From: JAJDFU01 sp964640855 | Lineage (GTDB): Bacteria; Bacteroidota; Bacteroidia; Chitinophagales; Saprospiraceae | Direction of reading: 5' to 3' | DNA length: 64,000 nucleotides | Assembly: GCA_964640855.1 (NCBI GenBank) | Contig: CAZXIX010000007.1 | Span: 1 to 64,000, forward strand | In this document: positions 41,341 through 50,495 of the stretch, one piece after another | How positions within the stretch are numbered: the first letter of the stretch is position 1 | How the letters are laid out: each line of letters starts with the position of its first letter | Notes under the pieces: generated by a model | What the model saw: the letters and a program-made list of their open reading frames with translations, nothing else | Database searches by the model: none | Told to the model about the DNA's origin: nothing | Position numbers and translations under genes: made by a program

Positions 41341-43224
41341 TCATTTCTTACGCTTATCTGCAGTTTTGGCCTTGCGGGTCTGTTGCTCGGCCTGAAGGCG
41401 TTGTTGCTCCTTTAAGGCCGCTTCCAATCGCTGCTGGAACCCTCCCTTCTTTTTGGGCTTCTTTCGATTTTCTTCCAGTTCTGCCCGGACCTTTTCCTGG
41501 TCGATGATCACATTTTTGGTCACCACGGTCTGGGTGATGTTGATCAGGTTGCTGAACAAGAGATAACAGGTAAGACCGGAAGCAAAACTATTGAAGAAGC
41601 CCATAAAAAAGATCGGCATGATGTACTGCATGTATTTCATAGCCGGGTTGGCCGACATGTCCATATGCCGGGTATTGTAGAAGGTGTAGATCAGGGTGGT
41701 GACTGCCCAAAGCAGGGTGAACAGACTGAGGTGCGAACCGAAACCAAAAGGGATTTCGAAGGGCAACCAGGCGATCACGTCGTAAGAAGACAGGTCGGAA
41801 GCCCAAAGAAAACCTTCCTGCCGGAACTCAATGGCGGCCGGAAAAAAGCGATACAGAGCAAACCAAATGGGCATCTGCAAGACCATCGGCAAGCAACCTC
41901 CCAGCGGACTCACCCCAAATTCCCGATACATCTTCATGGATTCCATCTGGTAAGCTTGCTGGTCGTCTTTGGTCTTCTTGCGAAGATTCTCCAACTGAGG
42001 CTTGAGGGCAGCCATCTTGCTTTGGGAATACAACATCCGATAGGTCAACGGATATAAAGCCAGCTTCACAAACAGAGTCAACATCAGAATGACGATCCCC
42101 ATGTTGCCGATAAACCCGCTCAGAAAATTGAAAATGGGCCGGATCACCCAGCGGTTGATGGTCCCGAAAATGCTCCAGCCGTAGGGGATCACCTCCTCCA
42201 GCTGATAACCCACTTCACGCAGTCGCTGAAACTCATTGGGGCCGGAATAGATCTGCATGTCGTAAGACGATGCATTCAGGGGAATCTGGACATCAGCGAT
42301 CATCTTCTTGAGGTTCGTATCCTCCTCCGACAAAAGGCGATGCTGCATCTCCCCTTTCGAAAAGCCTTCCTTGGAGATCAGGGTGGTATTGAAGAATTGG
42401 TTGGTTTGGGAAACCCATTGCAGCCTCTCGCCGTCCGCATCTTCCTCCGAATCTTTGGTACAGCTGCAGTAACTGATATCTTCGGATACGGTCCGGAAAT
42501 ACTGGCAGCTGTACTGAAGTTCGTAGCTGGTATTCTTCTCAATGGCCGTCAGGTAGTTTTCCCAATGGAGGACAACCTGGTCCGAGGCGCCGGCAAGGCC
42601 CCGCAAACCTTCGAGCCCAAGCTGATAGTCCAGCAGATACGTTCCTTCTTCCAGTCGGTAGCGCTGTTCAAAGTATCTGCCGTTGCCGGTCGGCAGCTTG
42701 AAGGTCAGAGCGTTTTCGGAGGATTCTACCTGAAAATACAGATCCTGGGTGCTTAGTTCCGTTCCGTTGGGCCCGGGCAGAAAAAACTCGAACCGGTTTT
42801 GCGGATCCTCCATGAGCCGGAGCGGGATTCGTTGCTCCTCCCGGTCTTCCGTGTAGGTGGTTTGGTAGTATTCCTTCAGGAAAACCTCAATGACCCTTCC
42901 CCCCTTATTGGAAAAGGCGATCCGCATAAGATCATTCTCCAACACAAAGGTCTTTTCCTCCCCGATCGCGCTGGAGGCCAGATTTCCATAGGTACTCTGA
43001 ATGGCTGCTGAATCCGGCAGCCTTTGAACGGCTTGCAGGGTATCTGCAGCAGGAGCGGTATCAGCGACGGGGTCCAGTCGGGCAAGACTGTCTTCGACCC
43101 GGGCCAGGGAATCCTGCACCCTCTGCTGCGCCTCCATTTCTTCCGGACTGGGTCTCACAAAGTATTGCCAGGCAATAAGCAAGACAAAGATCAATCCCAA
43201 TCCAATCCACGAATTCTTATCCAT
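41341..43224 (-). CDS. yidC: membrane protein insertase YidC
   Basis: 627 residues, Gram-negative type. The first helix is near the N-terminus (WIGLGLIFVLLIAWQYFV), then a large periplasmic beta domain (about 60-350), then the conserved five-helix core: WVIRPIFNFLSGFIGNMGI, YPLTYRMLYSQSKMAALKPQ, the C1 hairpin with KMYREFGVSPLGGCLPM, LQMPIWFALYRFFP and a basic C-terminal tail (RKPKKKGGF and later Lys-rich helix) that can touch ribosomes. Inserts and folds inner-membrane proteins with or without SecYEG. ffh, another part of the targeting route, is at 47738. Confidence 0.97.
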   Translation of the reverse strand: MDKNSWIGLGLIFVLLIAWQYFVRPSPEEMEAQQRVQDSLARVEDSLARLDPVADTAPAADTLQAVQRLPDSAAIQSTYGNLASSAIGEEKTFVLENDLMRIAFSNKGGRVIEVFLKEYYQTTYTEDREEQRIPLRLMEDPQNRFEFFLPGPNGTELSTQDLYFQVESSENALTFKLPTGNGRYFEQRYRLEEGTYLLDYQLGLEGLRGLAGASDQVVLHWENYLTAIEKNTSYELQYSCQYFRTVSEDISYCSCTKDSEEDADGERLQWVSQTNQFFNTTLISKEGFSKGEMQHRLLSEEDTNLKKMIADVQIPLNASSYDMQIYSGPNEFQRLREVGYQLEEVIPYGWSIFGTINRWVIRPIFNFLSGFIGNMGIVILMLTLFVKLALYPLTYRMLYSQSKMAALKPQLENLRKKTKDDQQAYQMESMKMYREFGVSPLGGCLPMVLQMPIWFALYRFFPAAIEFRQEGFLWASDLSSYDVIAWLPFEIPFGFGSHLSLFTLLWAVTTLIYTFYNTRHMDMSANPAMKYMQYIMPIFFMGFFNSFASGLTCYLLFSNLINITQTVVTKNVIIDQEKVRAELEENRKKPKKKGGFQQRLEAALKEQQRLQAEQQTRKAKTADKRKK

Positions 43225-43336
43225 GCTATATGCTAAATCTTACGCAGGCGATTGTTACCCGTTTTCAAAAAGCAACGCAAATCTACGATTTTGAAAAAGC
43301 TTTCCGGAAAAGCATCGACTATTGTTCCGTCAAAAC

Positions 43337-44557
43337 CTACCGAAAGGCGGGTTGCTTCGCCCGGATCCGTTCGGGGTAGGCTTCCAGAGCCTGTTCCAGA
43401 ATATCCATCCCCCGCTCCAATTGGTCTTTTCCGCGTACAAAAGCGATTCGAACCAATTGGCGTCCCTGAGCCGGATCCTGATGAAAAGCCGCCCCGGGAG
43501 AAAGCATCAGGGTCGCTCCCCGGTAAGAGAAATCCTCCAAAAGGAAGCGGCAAAAATGTTCGGCATCTTCTACGGGCAACTTAGCAAAACAGTAGAACGC
43601 GCCTCCCGGCAGATAGGTTGCGACATCCGGCATGGCTTTCAGACGATTATAGACGCATGCTCGACGATCGGCGTACTCGGCTACGACTTCCTGCAAATAG
43701 TTTCCTTCTTCTTCCAGAATGATCCCCGCCAACAATTCACCCATGGCGGGCGGACTAAGCCGTAGTTTGGCATAGCGCCCCAGGGTGATCAGCAGGTCTT
43801 GATTCAGACTGGCGACATTACCAACCCGGGCTCCGCAGGCGCTGTATCGTTTGGAGATGGAATCCACCACGATCAGTTGCTGGCGGGCAATACCCCAGGA
43901 AAGACTGCAAAAGGGCTTCCGACCGTCGTAAACAAATTCCCGATAAACCTCATCGGCAATCACGAACAAATCCTTTTGCTCTGCCCACCGGAGCAAGGCC
44001 TGGATATTCTCGGGATCGTAACAACTCCCCGAAGGATTGGACGGGACGTTGAGCAGGATCCCTTTGGTCCGCGGCCCGCATCTCGATTCAAATTCCTCCA
44101 GGGAAGGCAGCGGGAAACCCCGTTGCGTATCGCCGGGAATCGTATCCAGGTGGATGCCCGCAATTTCGGCAAACCCCAGATAGTTGGCGTAATAAGGCTC
44201 GGGGGTCAGCAAACGGTCGCCGGGATCGGTCAAGGCAAAGAACAACAGTTGAAGAGCCTCCGAAGCGCCCGCCGTGACGAGGAGATCGTCGGGGGTCAGC
44301 TCAACGCCGAAGCGGGCGTAATATCCGGTCAGTTTCTTTCTGTATTCCAGGCTTCCAATGCCCGGATTGTAGGCTACAATGCCGGGTAATTGCCGGCTGA
44401 ATCTTTCCAGGGCACGGGGAGGGGTAGGAATATCCGGCTGGCCGATGTTCAAGTGAATCACCTCGACACCTCGGGCTTGGGCAGCCGTGGCAAGCCCTCC
44501 CAGTTTGCGGAAAGGCGATTCAGGTACGCGGCTGGATCGATGGGAAAGCTTGGGCAT
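43337..44557 (-). CDS. PLP-dependent class I/II aminotransferase
   Basis: 406 residues. Fold type I features: IGQPDIPTPP near the N-terminus, TAGASEALQ, NPSG (N174), ADEVYREF (D202) and the PLP lysine K236 in VDSISKRYSACGARVG; the substrate-carboxylate Arg is expected in the C-terminal RIAFVRGKDQ segment. It resembles aspartate/aromatic aminotransferases of the AspC/AraT-like subgroup; the amino-acid specificity cannot be read from the sequence. It stands upstream of yidC with 112 bases between. Confidence 0.9.
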   Translation of the reverse strand: MPKLSHRSSRVPESPFRKLGGLATAAQARGVEVIHLNIGQPDIPTPPRALERFSRQLPGIVAYNPGIGSLEYRKKLTGYYARFGVELTPDDLLVTAGASEALQLLFFALTDPGDRLLTPEPYYANYLGFAEIAGIHLDTIPGDTQRGFPLPSLEEFESRCGPRTKGILLNVPSNPSGSCYDPENIQALLRWAEQKDLFVIADEVYREFVYDGRKPFCSLSWGIARQQLIVVDSISKRYSACGARVGNVASLNQDLLITLGRYAKLRLSPPAMGELLAGIILEEEGNYLQEVVAEYADRRACVYNRLKAMPDVATYLPGGAFYCFAKLPVEDAEHFCRFLLEDFSYRGATLMLSPGAAFHQDPAQGRQLVRIAFVRGKDQLERGMDILEQALEAYPERIRAKQPAFR

Positions 44558-44590
44558 TTTCGGCTGAAGGTACCCAAGAAAAGAAAGAAT

Positions 44591-45373
44591 TCAGAACGCA
44601 AACTCTTCGGGCTTTTCCGCCTGGGTGAAAAGGGCTTCCGGGACCGACTCCCAAACCTGAATGTCAAAGAGTTGATACTCTCCTCGAGCTCCCGAAAGCT
44701 GAATACCGCCGTAGGTCTCGTAATTTTGCCAGGGGGTAGAGATCCGGGGTACGGAGCGGTCGCGGGTCGGAAAAAATTTCCAGTAGATCACTCGTTTGGA
44801 ATCGGGGGCCACGTAAACGTTGTATTTGTTTTCGGGCGTATCGCCTACCGAATCAAAGGTGAGTTCCACGGCAAGAGCTGTCTCATCATCAGGCGTATCT
44901 TTTTCTCCCAGGTATTTCAGGGTCACCCCGCTGTCCTTCAGCTTGAAGGGCATGACCAGCCAGTAAGAGTCGTTGATCCAGATGCTGGTTCCTTGTTGGA
45001 CGAGCGTATCGAGCCGGGCAGAATCACTCACTTCCAGGCCGGAAAAGAAGACCTGGCCGGTTTTATTTTTCAAGTCTAACAGGTAGACTGCACTGTCGGC
45101 AGGAATATCGATCCGTACCCGTTGAGCGAGTTTGTCCCACAAAAGATGCCGCCTACCGAAAAAGTTCCAGCCTATGTAACGGGTTTGATCCCATGCTTTC
45201 CGACCGCCCATAGCCTTCATCACCTCATCGGCCAGAGCGATCGCCTCCGGATCAGACCCTTCTGCATTAAAGCCCGGTGCGGGAGGATTAGGATCGGCTT
45301 CGGAGCCGGGAGCCGATTCACAACTGGACAATGCCAAACCCATTAAGGCGATGAAAAGCAAGCGAAAAGTCAT
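44591..45373 (-). CDS. lipoprotein of unknown function
   Basis: 260 residues. Lipoprotein signal MTFRLLFIALMGLALSSC, an acidic Pro-rich linker, then a beta-rich domain starting DEVMKAMGGRKAWDQTRYIGW, similar in layout to LolA/LppX-like lipid-binding halves (an N-terminal helix followed by curved beta sheet with many Tyr/Trp/Phe). This is an impression, not a family assignment. It lies 33 bases upstream of the aminotransferase on the same strand. Confidence 0.7.
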   Translation of the reverse strand: MTFRLLFIALMGLALSSCESAPGSEADPNPPAPGFNAEGSDPEAIALADEVMKAMGGRKAWDQTRYIGWNFFGRRHLLWDKLAQRVRIDIPADSAVYLLDLKNKTGQVFFSGLEVSDSARLDTLVQQGTSIWINDSYWLVMPFKLKDSGVTLKYLGEKDTPDDETALAVELTFDSVGDTPENKYNVYVAPDSKRVIYWKFFPTRDRSVPRISTPWQNYETYGGIQLSGARGEYQLFDIQVWESVPEALFTQAEKPEEFAF

Positions 45374-45674
45374 AATTGCATTTTGATTTCCTTAACAACA
45401 AAGAGCCCGAACGGTTTCCGGGGTCTGTAGATCGTTGAATTTTGTGGTTTAAGGATATTATTCCCAAGCGGTCGCCGGCAGGTTTAGGGGTGAGAACGGC
45501 TTAGAGGAAGGAAGGACTTGGTAAGGTGCCGGCCGGGCTGCAAGCTGCATTCCCCGGCCGGTTCCCATGAGAGCCCTGGCTTTGCATTCAAAAGATCGAG
45601 GGTACCCCCGGGTGAAACACCGGGGCATTGGCTTAGATATCAGTTTTGCTGCAGTAGGCCGGGACGATTTTCGC
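45374..45674. other. 301-base intergenic region with GC inverted repeats
   Basis: No gene is visible. It contains two GC-rich inverted repeats, CCGGCCGGG facing CCCGGCCGG (about 45529-45562) and CCCCGGGTG-AAA-CACCGGGG (about 45606-45627, one bulged base). Neither is followed by a T tract, so they are not obvious terminators. Confidence 0.5.
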
Positions 45675-46655
45675 TTACTTATCGGCCGGATCTACGCCGC
45701 CTTCGAGATAATCCTGATATTCTTTGAGTTCGTCCCATTTCCCATCGGCTGCCAGCCGGGCCTGCTTGGGCCAGGTGGAAGGGTTCGCCAGTTTAAAGCG
45801 CGGATTCACGCTGAGGATCTCCCGGATTTCATCCGGGGTCTTCTCGGCGAGTTGGCCCAGGGTACGGATGCCGGCCCCGTTGAGAGTACGTTCGATCTGG
45901 GGGCCAATGCCTTCGATCACCTGCAAATCGTCTTCGGCCGTCGCCAAGAAAGAAACCAGGCGTTCTACCTTGGCCGGATTTTCCTTGTCCGTTTCCACAT
46001 TGTGCTCTACGTCCAATCCCTTTTGATATTCGATCAGTTTTTCCCACTCTCCGTTGATAGCCATTTGAGCTTGCTTGGGCCAGGTAGAGGGGTTGTGGAT
46101 ACGATAAGCATCTCCTCCTTCAGCCAACACGGCCCGGAGTTCTTCTTCCGATTGGGAAGCAATGTCTTCCCAGGAGTTCACCCCGTTCGCTTTGAGTACC
46201 TCTTCGATCTTCGGACCAATACCTTCGATGACCTGGAGATTGGTGTTGGAAAAGATCCGATCGTAATCCTTGTAGACTTTGGTTGCTCCTCCCTGCGATC
46301 CCAATAAGGGAGAGGCTTCCACGCCCAATTCCTTTTCCAGTTCCTGGATGCGGGAACGGTACACTTCCAGATCGGCCTGGGTGCTGTTGAGCGAAGTCCG
46401 GAGTCCCCGATTGTCCTTCTCCAGGTCGTCATGCCGGTACTTGAGGCTGGTGAACTCGGCCGATTTGGCATTGAGTTCATTTCGGGTTTCCCCCAATTCT
46501 TTCTTTTGCTGATCCAGGCTGGCGGAAAGCGATGAGATCCGGCCCTGTCTCAACAACCATCCGATCAGGATACCGATTAGCAGCGGAATAAGTGCGAACC
46601 AGATAAAACAGGGCAGCTGAGCTAAGGTGTGCAGAAAAAGCGTTTCTCCGTACAT
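45675..46655 (-). CDS. membrane-anchored protein with duplicated helix-hairpin-helix-type module
   Basis: 326 residues. A transmembrane helix (about 16-34), a coiled coil (about 40-110), then two copies of a 72-residue module (139-211 and 244-315). Each module runs LQVIEGIGPKIE (a helix-hairpin-helix-like glycine turn), a helical stretch, NPSTWPKQA and a final W-x2-L-x-EYQ. The IEGIGP motif is DNA-binding in many proteins, but here it sits on the membrane. The modules resemble the HhH-type domains sometimes attached to NADH dehydrogenase or ribosomal proteins. It starts 35 bases after the OmpA-domain gene on the same strand. Confidence 0.78.
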   Translation of the reverse strand: MYGETLFLHTLAQLPCFIWFALIPLLIGILIGWLLRQGRISSLSASLDQQKKELGETRNELNAKSAEFTSLKYRHDDLEKDNRGLRTSLNSTQADLEVYRSRIQELEKELGVEASPLLGSQGGATKVYKDYDRIFSNTNLQVIEGIGPKIEEVLKANGVNSWEDIASQSEEELRAVLAEGGDAYRIHNPSTWPKQAQMAINGEWEKLIEYQKGLDVEHNVETDKENPAKVERLVSFLATAEDDLQVIEGIGPQIERTLNGAGIRTLGQLAEKTPDEIREILSVNPRFKLANPSTWPKQARLAADGKWDELKEYQDYLEGGVDPADK

Positions 46656-46690
46656 AATCTGATAAGGTTTCTTTTAGGTGGTGGTTGAGA

Positions 46691-47545
46691 TCATTCGTTC
46701 AGGGTATGGATTTCGACCCGCCGGTTCAGGTGGCGGTTCTCCTCCGAATCGTTGGATGCCACGGGCTGGGTCTCTCCTTTGGATTCAATTCGGATCTGGG
46801 ATTGAGGCACGCCTAGATCTGCCAGTTTCCGGGAAATGGTCAGGGCCCGATTGCGTCCCAGTCTCTGGTTGTAATCCTCAGGGCCTTTGGAATCCGTATG
46901 GCCGACCACCCGAATAGCTGCTCCGGAGGATTTCAACTTTTCGGCCAGTTCCTGGAGATACTCCTCCACCTGCGGATTGTATTCTTCTTCGGTGGAATTG
47001 TAAGGAAAGCGGAAGATCACCCGATCGGCCAGTTCCTGGAGCTCGAGGCCCGGATCTTCTTCCGTTTCGGGAGCCGGCATTTCAACTCCGAATTCCGTTC
47101 CGACAAAAAATCCTTGGGTAACGGGTTCCGTTGTCAGCGTTCGAGCCCTCAGCCGGATCCGGTCTTCCGGGATATCTTGAGCGAAGAGATTGCTTACCGC
47201 CACGGCACGGGCGAGTCCCATGCTTTCGCTTTCGGCTGGAGTTTCCTCATCTTCGAAATACAGCCCCGTAATCGTCAGGATGCCGTTTTCTCCCAGTTGG
47301 CCAAGCAAGGACTGCCGCAGGGAATCGAAGCCGGTATTGACGTTCGGCTCGGGATTGGAAAAGGAAAAATCAATGGGAAATCGTTGGAAATCGGTAGAGA
47401 GATCAGCGTCATCGACCCCGATTCCGGGAACTACAGCCTCTCCCATGCAGCCCGTACAGACCGTGTCCGAACAAAAACGCAGACCGATTAAACTGTACAA
47501 AAGCCACGCAATGAGCAACAGGAGAATTCTCCAGGTGGTGGACAT
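46691..47545 (-). CDS. OmpA-domain envelope protein
   Basis: 284 residues. One N-terminal hydrophobic helix (ILLLLIAWLLYSLIGL), two Cys-containing segments (FCSDTVCTGC), a middle domain and a C-terminal OmpA-like peptidoglycan-binding domain (about 168-284): VIFRFPYNSTEEEYNPQ, RVVGHTDSKGPEDYNQRLGRNRA, RIESKGETQPVASNDSEENR and the closing NRRVEI. The conserved Asp and Arg that hold diaminopimelate are present (HTDS and NRRVEI). First gene of a pair with the HhH-module protein. Confidence 0.9.
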   Translation of the reverse strand: MSTTWRILLLLIAWLLYSLIGLRFCSDTVCTGCMGEAVVPGIGVDDADLSTDFQRFPIDFSFSNPEPNVNTGFDSLRQSLLGQLGENGILTITGLYFEDEETPAESESMGLARAVAVSNLFAQDIPEDRIRLRARTLTTEPVTQGFFVGTEFGVEMPAPETEEDPGLELQELADRVIFRFPYNSTEEEYNPQVEEYLQELAEKLKSSGAAIRVVGHTDSKGPEDYNQRLGRNRALTISRKLADLGVPQSQIRIESKGETQPVASNDSEENRHLNRRVEIHTLNE

Positions 47546-47701
47546 ATAGCGGGTTTTAGATCATTATCGGACCGGGGCCTGAACTATGCCGGCCCGGTTC
47601 GCGTCTAAATATACAGCAAAGAAGATTATGTTTTCATTTTATTTAGTCGATTTCTGCCGGAGTACGGTTGGAATTCCATTTTCAAAACCATTGGGGTTAC
47701 C

Positions 47702-47709
47702 TATCTTTG
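47702..47709 (+). promoter_or_regulatory. -7 element (TATCTTTG) for ffh
   Basis: Perfect TAnnTTTG match 29 bases before the ffh ATG. Confidence 0.5.
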
Positions 47710-47737
47710 TAATCTTACGCAATCAGAGAAAGAAGAG

Positions 47738-49108
47738 ATGTTTGATAGTTTAAGCGATCGGTTAGAAGGTGCGTTCAAGGTTTTCACGGGCAATAACAAG
47801 CTCACGGAGATCAACATTGCCCAATCCGTCAAAGAGATCCGGCGTGCCCTGGTAGCGGCCGACGTCAACTACAAAATAGCCAAGGAGTTTACCGACCGGG
47901 TCAAGGACAAGACCCTGGGGACGGAAAACATTCTTTCCTCCGTCTCCCCCGGGCAGTTGATGGTGAAAATCGTCCAGGACGAGCTTACCGAGCTGATGGG
48001 CGGCCAGCAGGTGGGCATCAATGTCAAGGGAAAGCCTGCCGTGGTCCTGATCGCAGGTCTTCAGGGTTCGGGAAAAACGACTTTTTCCGGTAAGCTGGCC
48101 AAATACCTCAAGGAAAAACAAAAGAAAAGCCCGCTGCTGGTGGCCGGCGACGTATATCGACCCGCGGCCATCGATCAACTGAGCGTTTTGGGAGAACAGG
48201 TGAAGGTGCCGGTTTTTTCCGATTTAGACAGCAAGGACCCGGTAGACATCGCCCTGCGGTCTATAGGCCACGCCCAGTCTCACGGGCATGATGTGGTGAT
48301 CGTTGATACGGCCGGCCGACTGAGTATAGATCAGGAGATGATGGATGAGATCAGCCGCATCCGGGAAGCCGTTCAGCCCAACGAGACCCTGTTCGTAGTC
48401 GACTCCATGACCGGGCAGGATGCCGTCAACACCGCGAAAGCCTTCAACGACCGGCTCAATTTTGACGGGGTCGTGCTCACCAAACTGGACGGTGATACCC
48501 GCGGGGGTGCCGCCTTATCCATCAAATACACGGTAGGCAAGCCGATCAAGTTTGTCAGCGAAGGAGAGAAAATGGAAGACCTGGACGTCTTCTACCCCGA
48601 CCGAATGGCGCAGCGGATCCTCGGCATGGGAGATATTACCTCCTTTGTGGAAAAGGCTCAGGCCACTTTCGACGAAAAAGAGGCCAAACGCCTGGAGCGG
48701 AAGATCAAAAAGAATAAATTCGATTTCAACGACTTCCTCAGCCAGATCAACCAACTCCGGAAGATGGGGGATCTGAAAAGCCTGATGAAGATGATCCCGG
48801 GCATGAGCAAGATGCTCAAAGACGTGGATATCGACAATAACGCTTTTAACAAGGTCGAAGCGATCATTTTATCGATGACCCCGGAAGAGCGTGCCAGCCC
48901 GGAGATCATGAATACCAGTCGGAAAAGGCGGATCGCCAAAGGCTGCGGTCACCAACTGGAGGACATCAATGCCTTCATGAAGCAGTTTGAACAAATGCGG
49001 AAAATGATGCATCAGTTCAGCAAATCCCCGGCCATGATGGGCCAGGGTCCCGGAGGCGGCGGACGTGGATCTTCCCAACTGCGCAAAATGAGTCGCAAAA
49101 GGCGCTAG
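47738..49108 (+). CDS. ffh: signal recognition particle protein Ffh
   Basis: 456 residues, complete. N domain (MFDSLSDRLEGAF), GTPase domain with P-loop GLQGSGKTT, GDVYRPAAIDQL, DTAGRL, TKLDGDTRGGAALS, and the Met-rich M domain (MKMIPGMSKMLKD, QFEQMRKMM, SRKRRIAKGCG) that holds SRP RNA and signal peptides. Targets nascent inner-membrane proteins to the Sec/YidC machinery. Confidence 0.98.
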   Translation: MFDSLSDRLEGAFKVFTGNNKLTEINIAQSVKEIRRALVAADVNYKIAKEFTDRVKDKTLGTENILSSVSPGQLMVKIVQDELTELMGGQQVGINVKGKPAVVLIAGLQGSGKTTFSGKLAKYLKEKQKKSPLLVAGDVYRPAAIDQLSVLGEQVKVPVFSDLDSKDPVDIALRSIGHAQSHGHDVVIVDTAGRLSIDQEMMDEISRIREAVQPNETLFVVDSMTGQDAVNTAKAFNDRLNFDGVVLTKLDGDTRGGAALSIKYTVGKPIKFVSEGEKMEDLDVFYPDRMAQRILGMGDITSFVEKAQATFDEKEAKRLERKIKKNKFDFNDFLSQINQLRKMGDLKSLMKMIPGMSKMLKDVDIDNNAFNKVEAIILSMTPEERASPEIMNTSRKRRIAKGCGHQLEDINAFMKQFEQMRKMMHQFSKSPAMMGQGPGGGGRGSSQLRKMSRKRR

Positions 49109-49146
49109 TATCCCCCTTTTCCCGTCACCGGTCAAACGTATATCTT

Positions 49147-50433
49147 GTGGAAGCCTACGCCAACGCTTTACTGTTCGCCATCCCCGGCTTTATGGTGCTG
49201 ATCCTGATCGAAGCACTCTACGGCCACTTTCGTAAGAAGCAGACTTTTCGAGGCATGGATACCGTTTCCAGCCTGAGTTCGGGAATTACCAATGTGGTCA
49301 AAGATTCCCTGGGGCTGATCGTTGCCCTGATCACCTATCCGTTTCTGTTGAACCTCCTGGCCCTCCAGAAACTGGAAGCTACCTGGCCCGTCTATGTGAT
49401 CGGCTTTATTGCCATCGATTTTGCTGGCTATTGGTCCCATCGGCTCAACCACAGTGTCAACGTGTTCTGGAACCGGCATATCGTTCACCACAGCAGCGAA
49501 GAATTCAACCTGGCCTGCGCCCTTCGGCAATCCGTTTCCAATATACTGGGCTTTTATGCCGTCTTTCTGATCCCGGCAGCTTTGATCGGTGTGCTCGAGC
49601 AGGTCATTGGCCTGTTGGCCCCGCTGCATCTCTTCGCCCAGTTCTGGTACCACACCCGACACATTCCCAAAATGGGCTGGCTGGAGTATGTCATCATCAC
49701 TCCAAGCCAACATCGCGTTCATCATGCCATCAATCCCGAATATCTGGATAAAAACCTGGGGCAGATCTTTTCGGTCTGGGACCGGATGTTCGGCACTTTC
49801 CAGGAGGAATTGGACGAAGTGCCGCCTGTATACGGCGTCACTCGCCCGGTAAGTACCTGGAACCCCATCAAGATCAACTTTCAGCATATCTGGTTATTGG
49901 CACAAGATGCCTGGCGTACCCAAAACGTCTGGGACAAGGCGAGGGTCTGGTTCATGCCCACCGGTTGGAGGCCACCGGATGTGGCCGAGCGATATCCCGT
50001 CAGGAAGATCGAGGATGTTTACCATTTCGATCGCTATTCCAGTTCTGACTCCAGACTCCTTTTGGTTTGGTCCTGGTTCCAGCTGATCAGCGTGACGCTG
50101 CTACTCCTGTTCATGCTCAGCCAATTCGGGAACATCTCCCGGGAAGGCTTAGTGCTGTATGGCGGCATTCTCTTCCTGAGCATTTACGGATTTACATCGC
50201 TGATGGACCTGGATCGCAGCGCTTTGTGGGTCGAACTGGCCCGGGGATCGATCGGTCTGGGCATCATTTACTTTACCGGGGGTTGGTTTGGGATTGACCC
50301 GGTTATGCCAGGCGGCTCGATCGTGGTGGCCTCCTACTTCCTGATCACTCTTTTGGGAAGTGTCTATTTTCATCAGACGGAAGTGTTGTCCCGGCAACAA
50401 AACAACGGTATGCAACGAGCGGTGAGCAAATAA
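49147..50433 (+). CDS. fatty acid hydroxylase/sterol desaturase family membrane protein
   Basis: 428 residues from GTG 49147. Several transmembrane helices and the di-iron histidine clusters of the family: HRLNH, HHSSEE and HRVHH, with a further His-rich YHTRHIP segment. The first two thirds match the alkylglycerol monooxygenase-like branch of bacterial proteins; the C-terminal third adds four hydrophobic helices. It likely hydroxylates or desaturates a lipid, substrate unknown. It follows ffh by 38 bases and ends convergently with the acyl-CoA dehydrogenase gene. Confidence 0.88.
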   Translation: MEAYANALLFAIPGFMVLILIEALYGHFRKKQTFRGMDTVSSLSSGITNVVKDSLGLIVALITYPFLLNLLALQKLEATWPVYVIGFIAIDFAGYWSHRLNHSVNVFWNRHIVHHSSEEFNLACALRQSVSNILGFYAVFLIPAALIGVLEQVIGLLAPLHLFAQFWYHTRHIPKMGWLEYVIITPSQHRVHHAINPEYLDKNLGQIFSVWDRMFGTFQEELDEVPPVYGVTRPVSTWNPIKINFQHIWLLAQDAWRTQNVWDKARVWFMPTGWRPPDVAERYPVRKIEDVYHFDRYSSSDSRLLLVWSWFQLISVTLLLLFMLSQFGNISREGLVLYGGILFLSIYGFTSLMDLDRSALWVELARGSIGLGIIYFTGGWFGIDPVMPGGSIVVASYFLITLLGSVYFHQTEVLSRQQNNGMQRAVSK

Positions 50434-50495
50434 TGCCGTGCGTGTCAACCGGCTCCACCCGCAGGAATGCGATCAGGTAATTCCATGCCCCAGAC

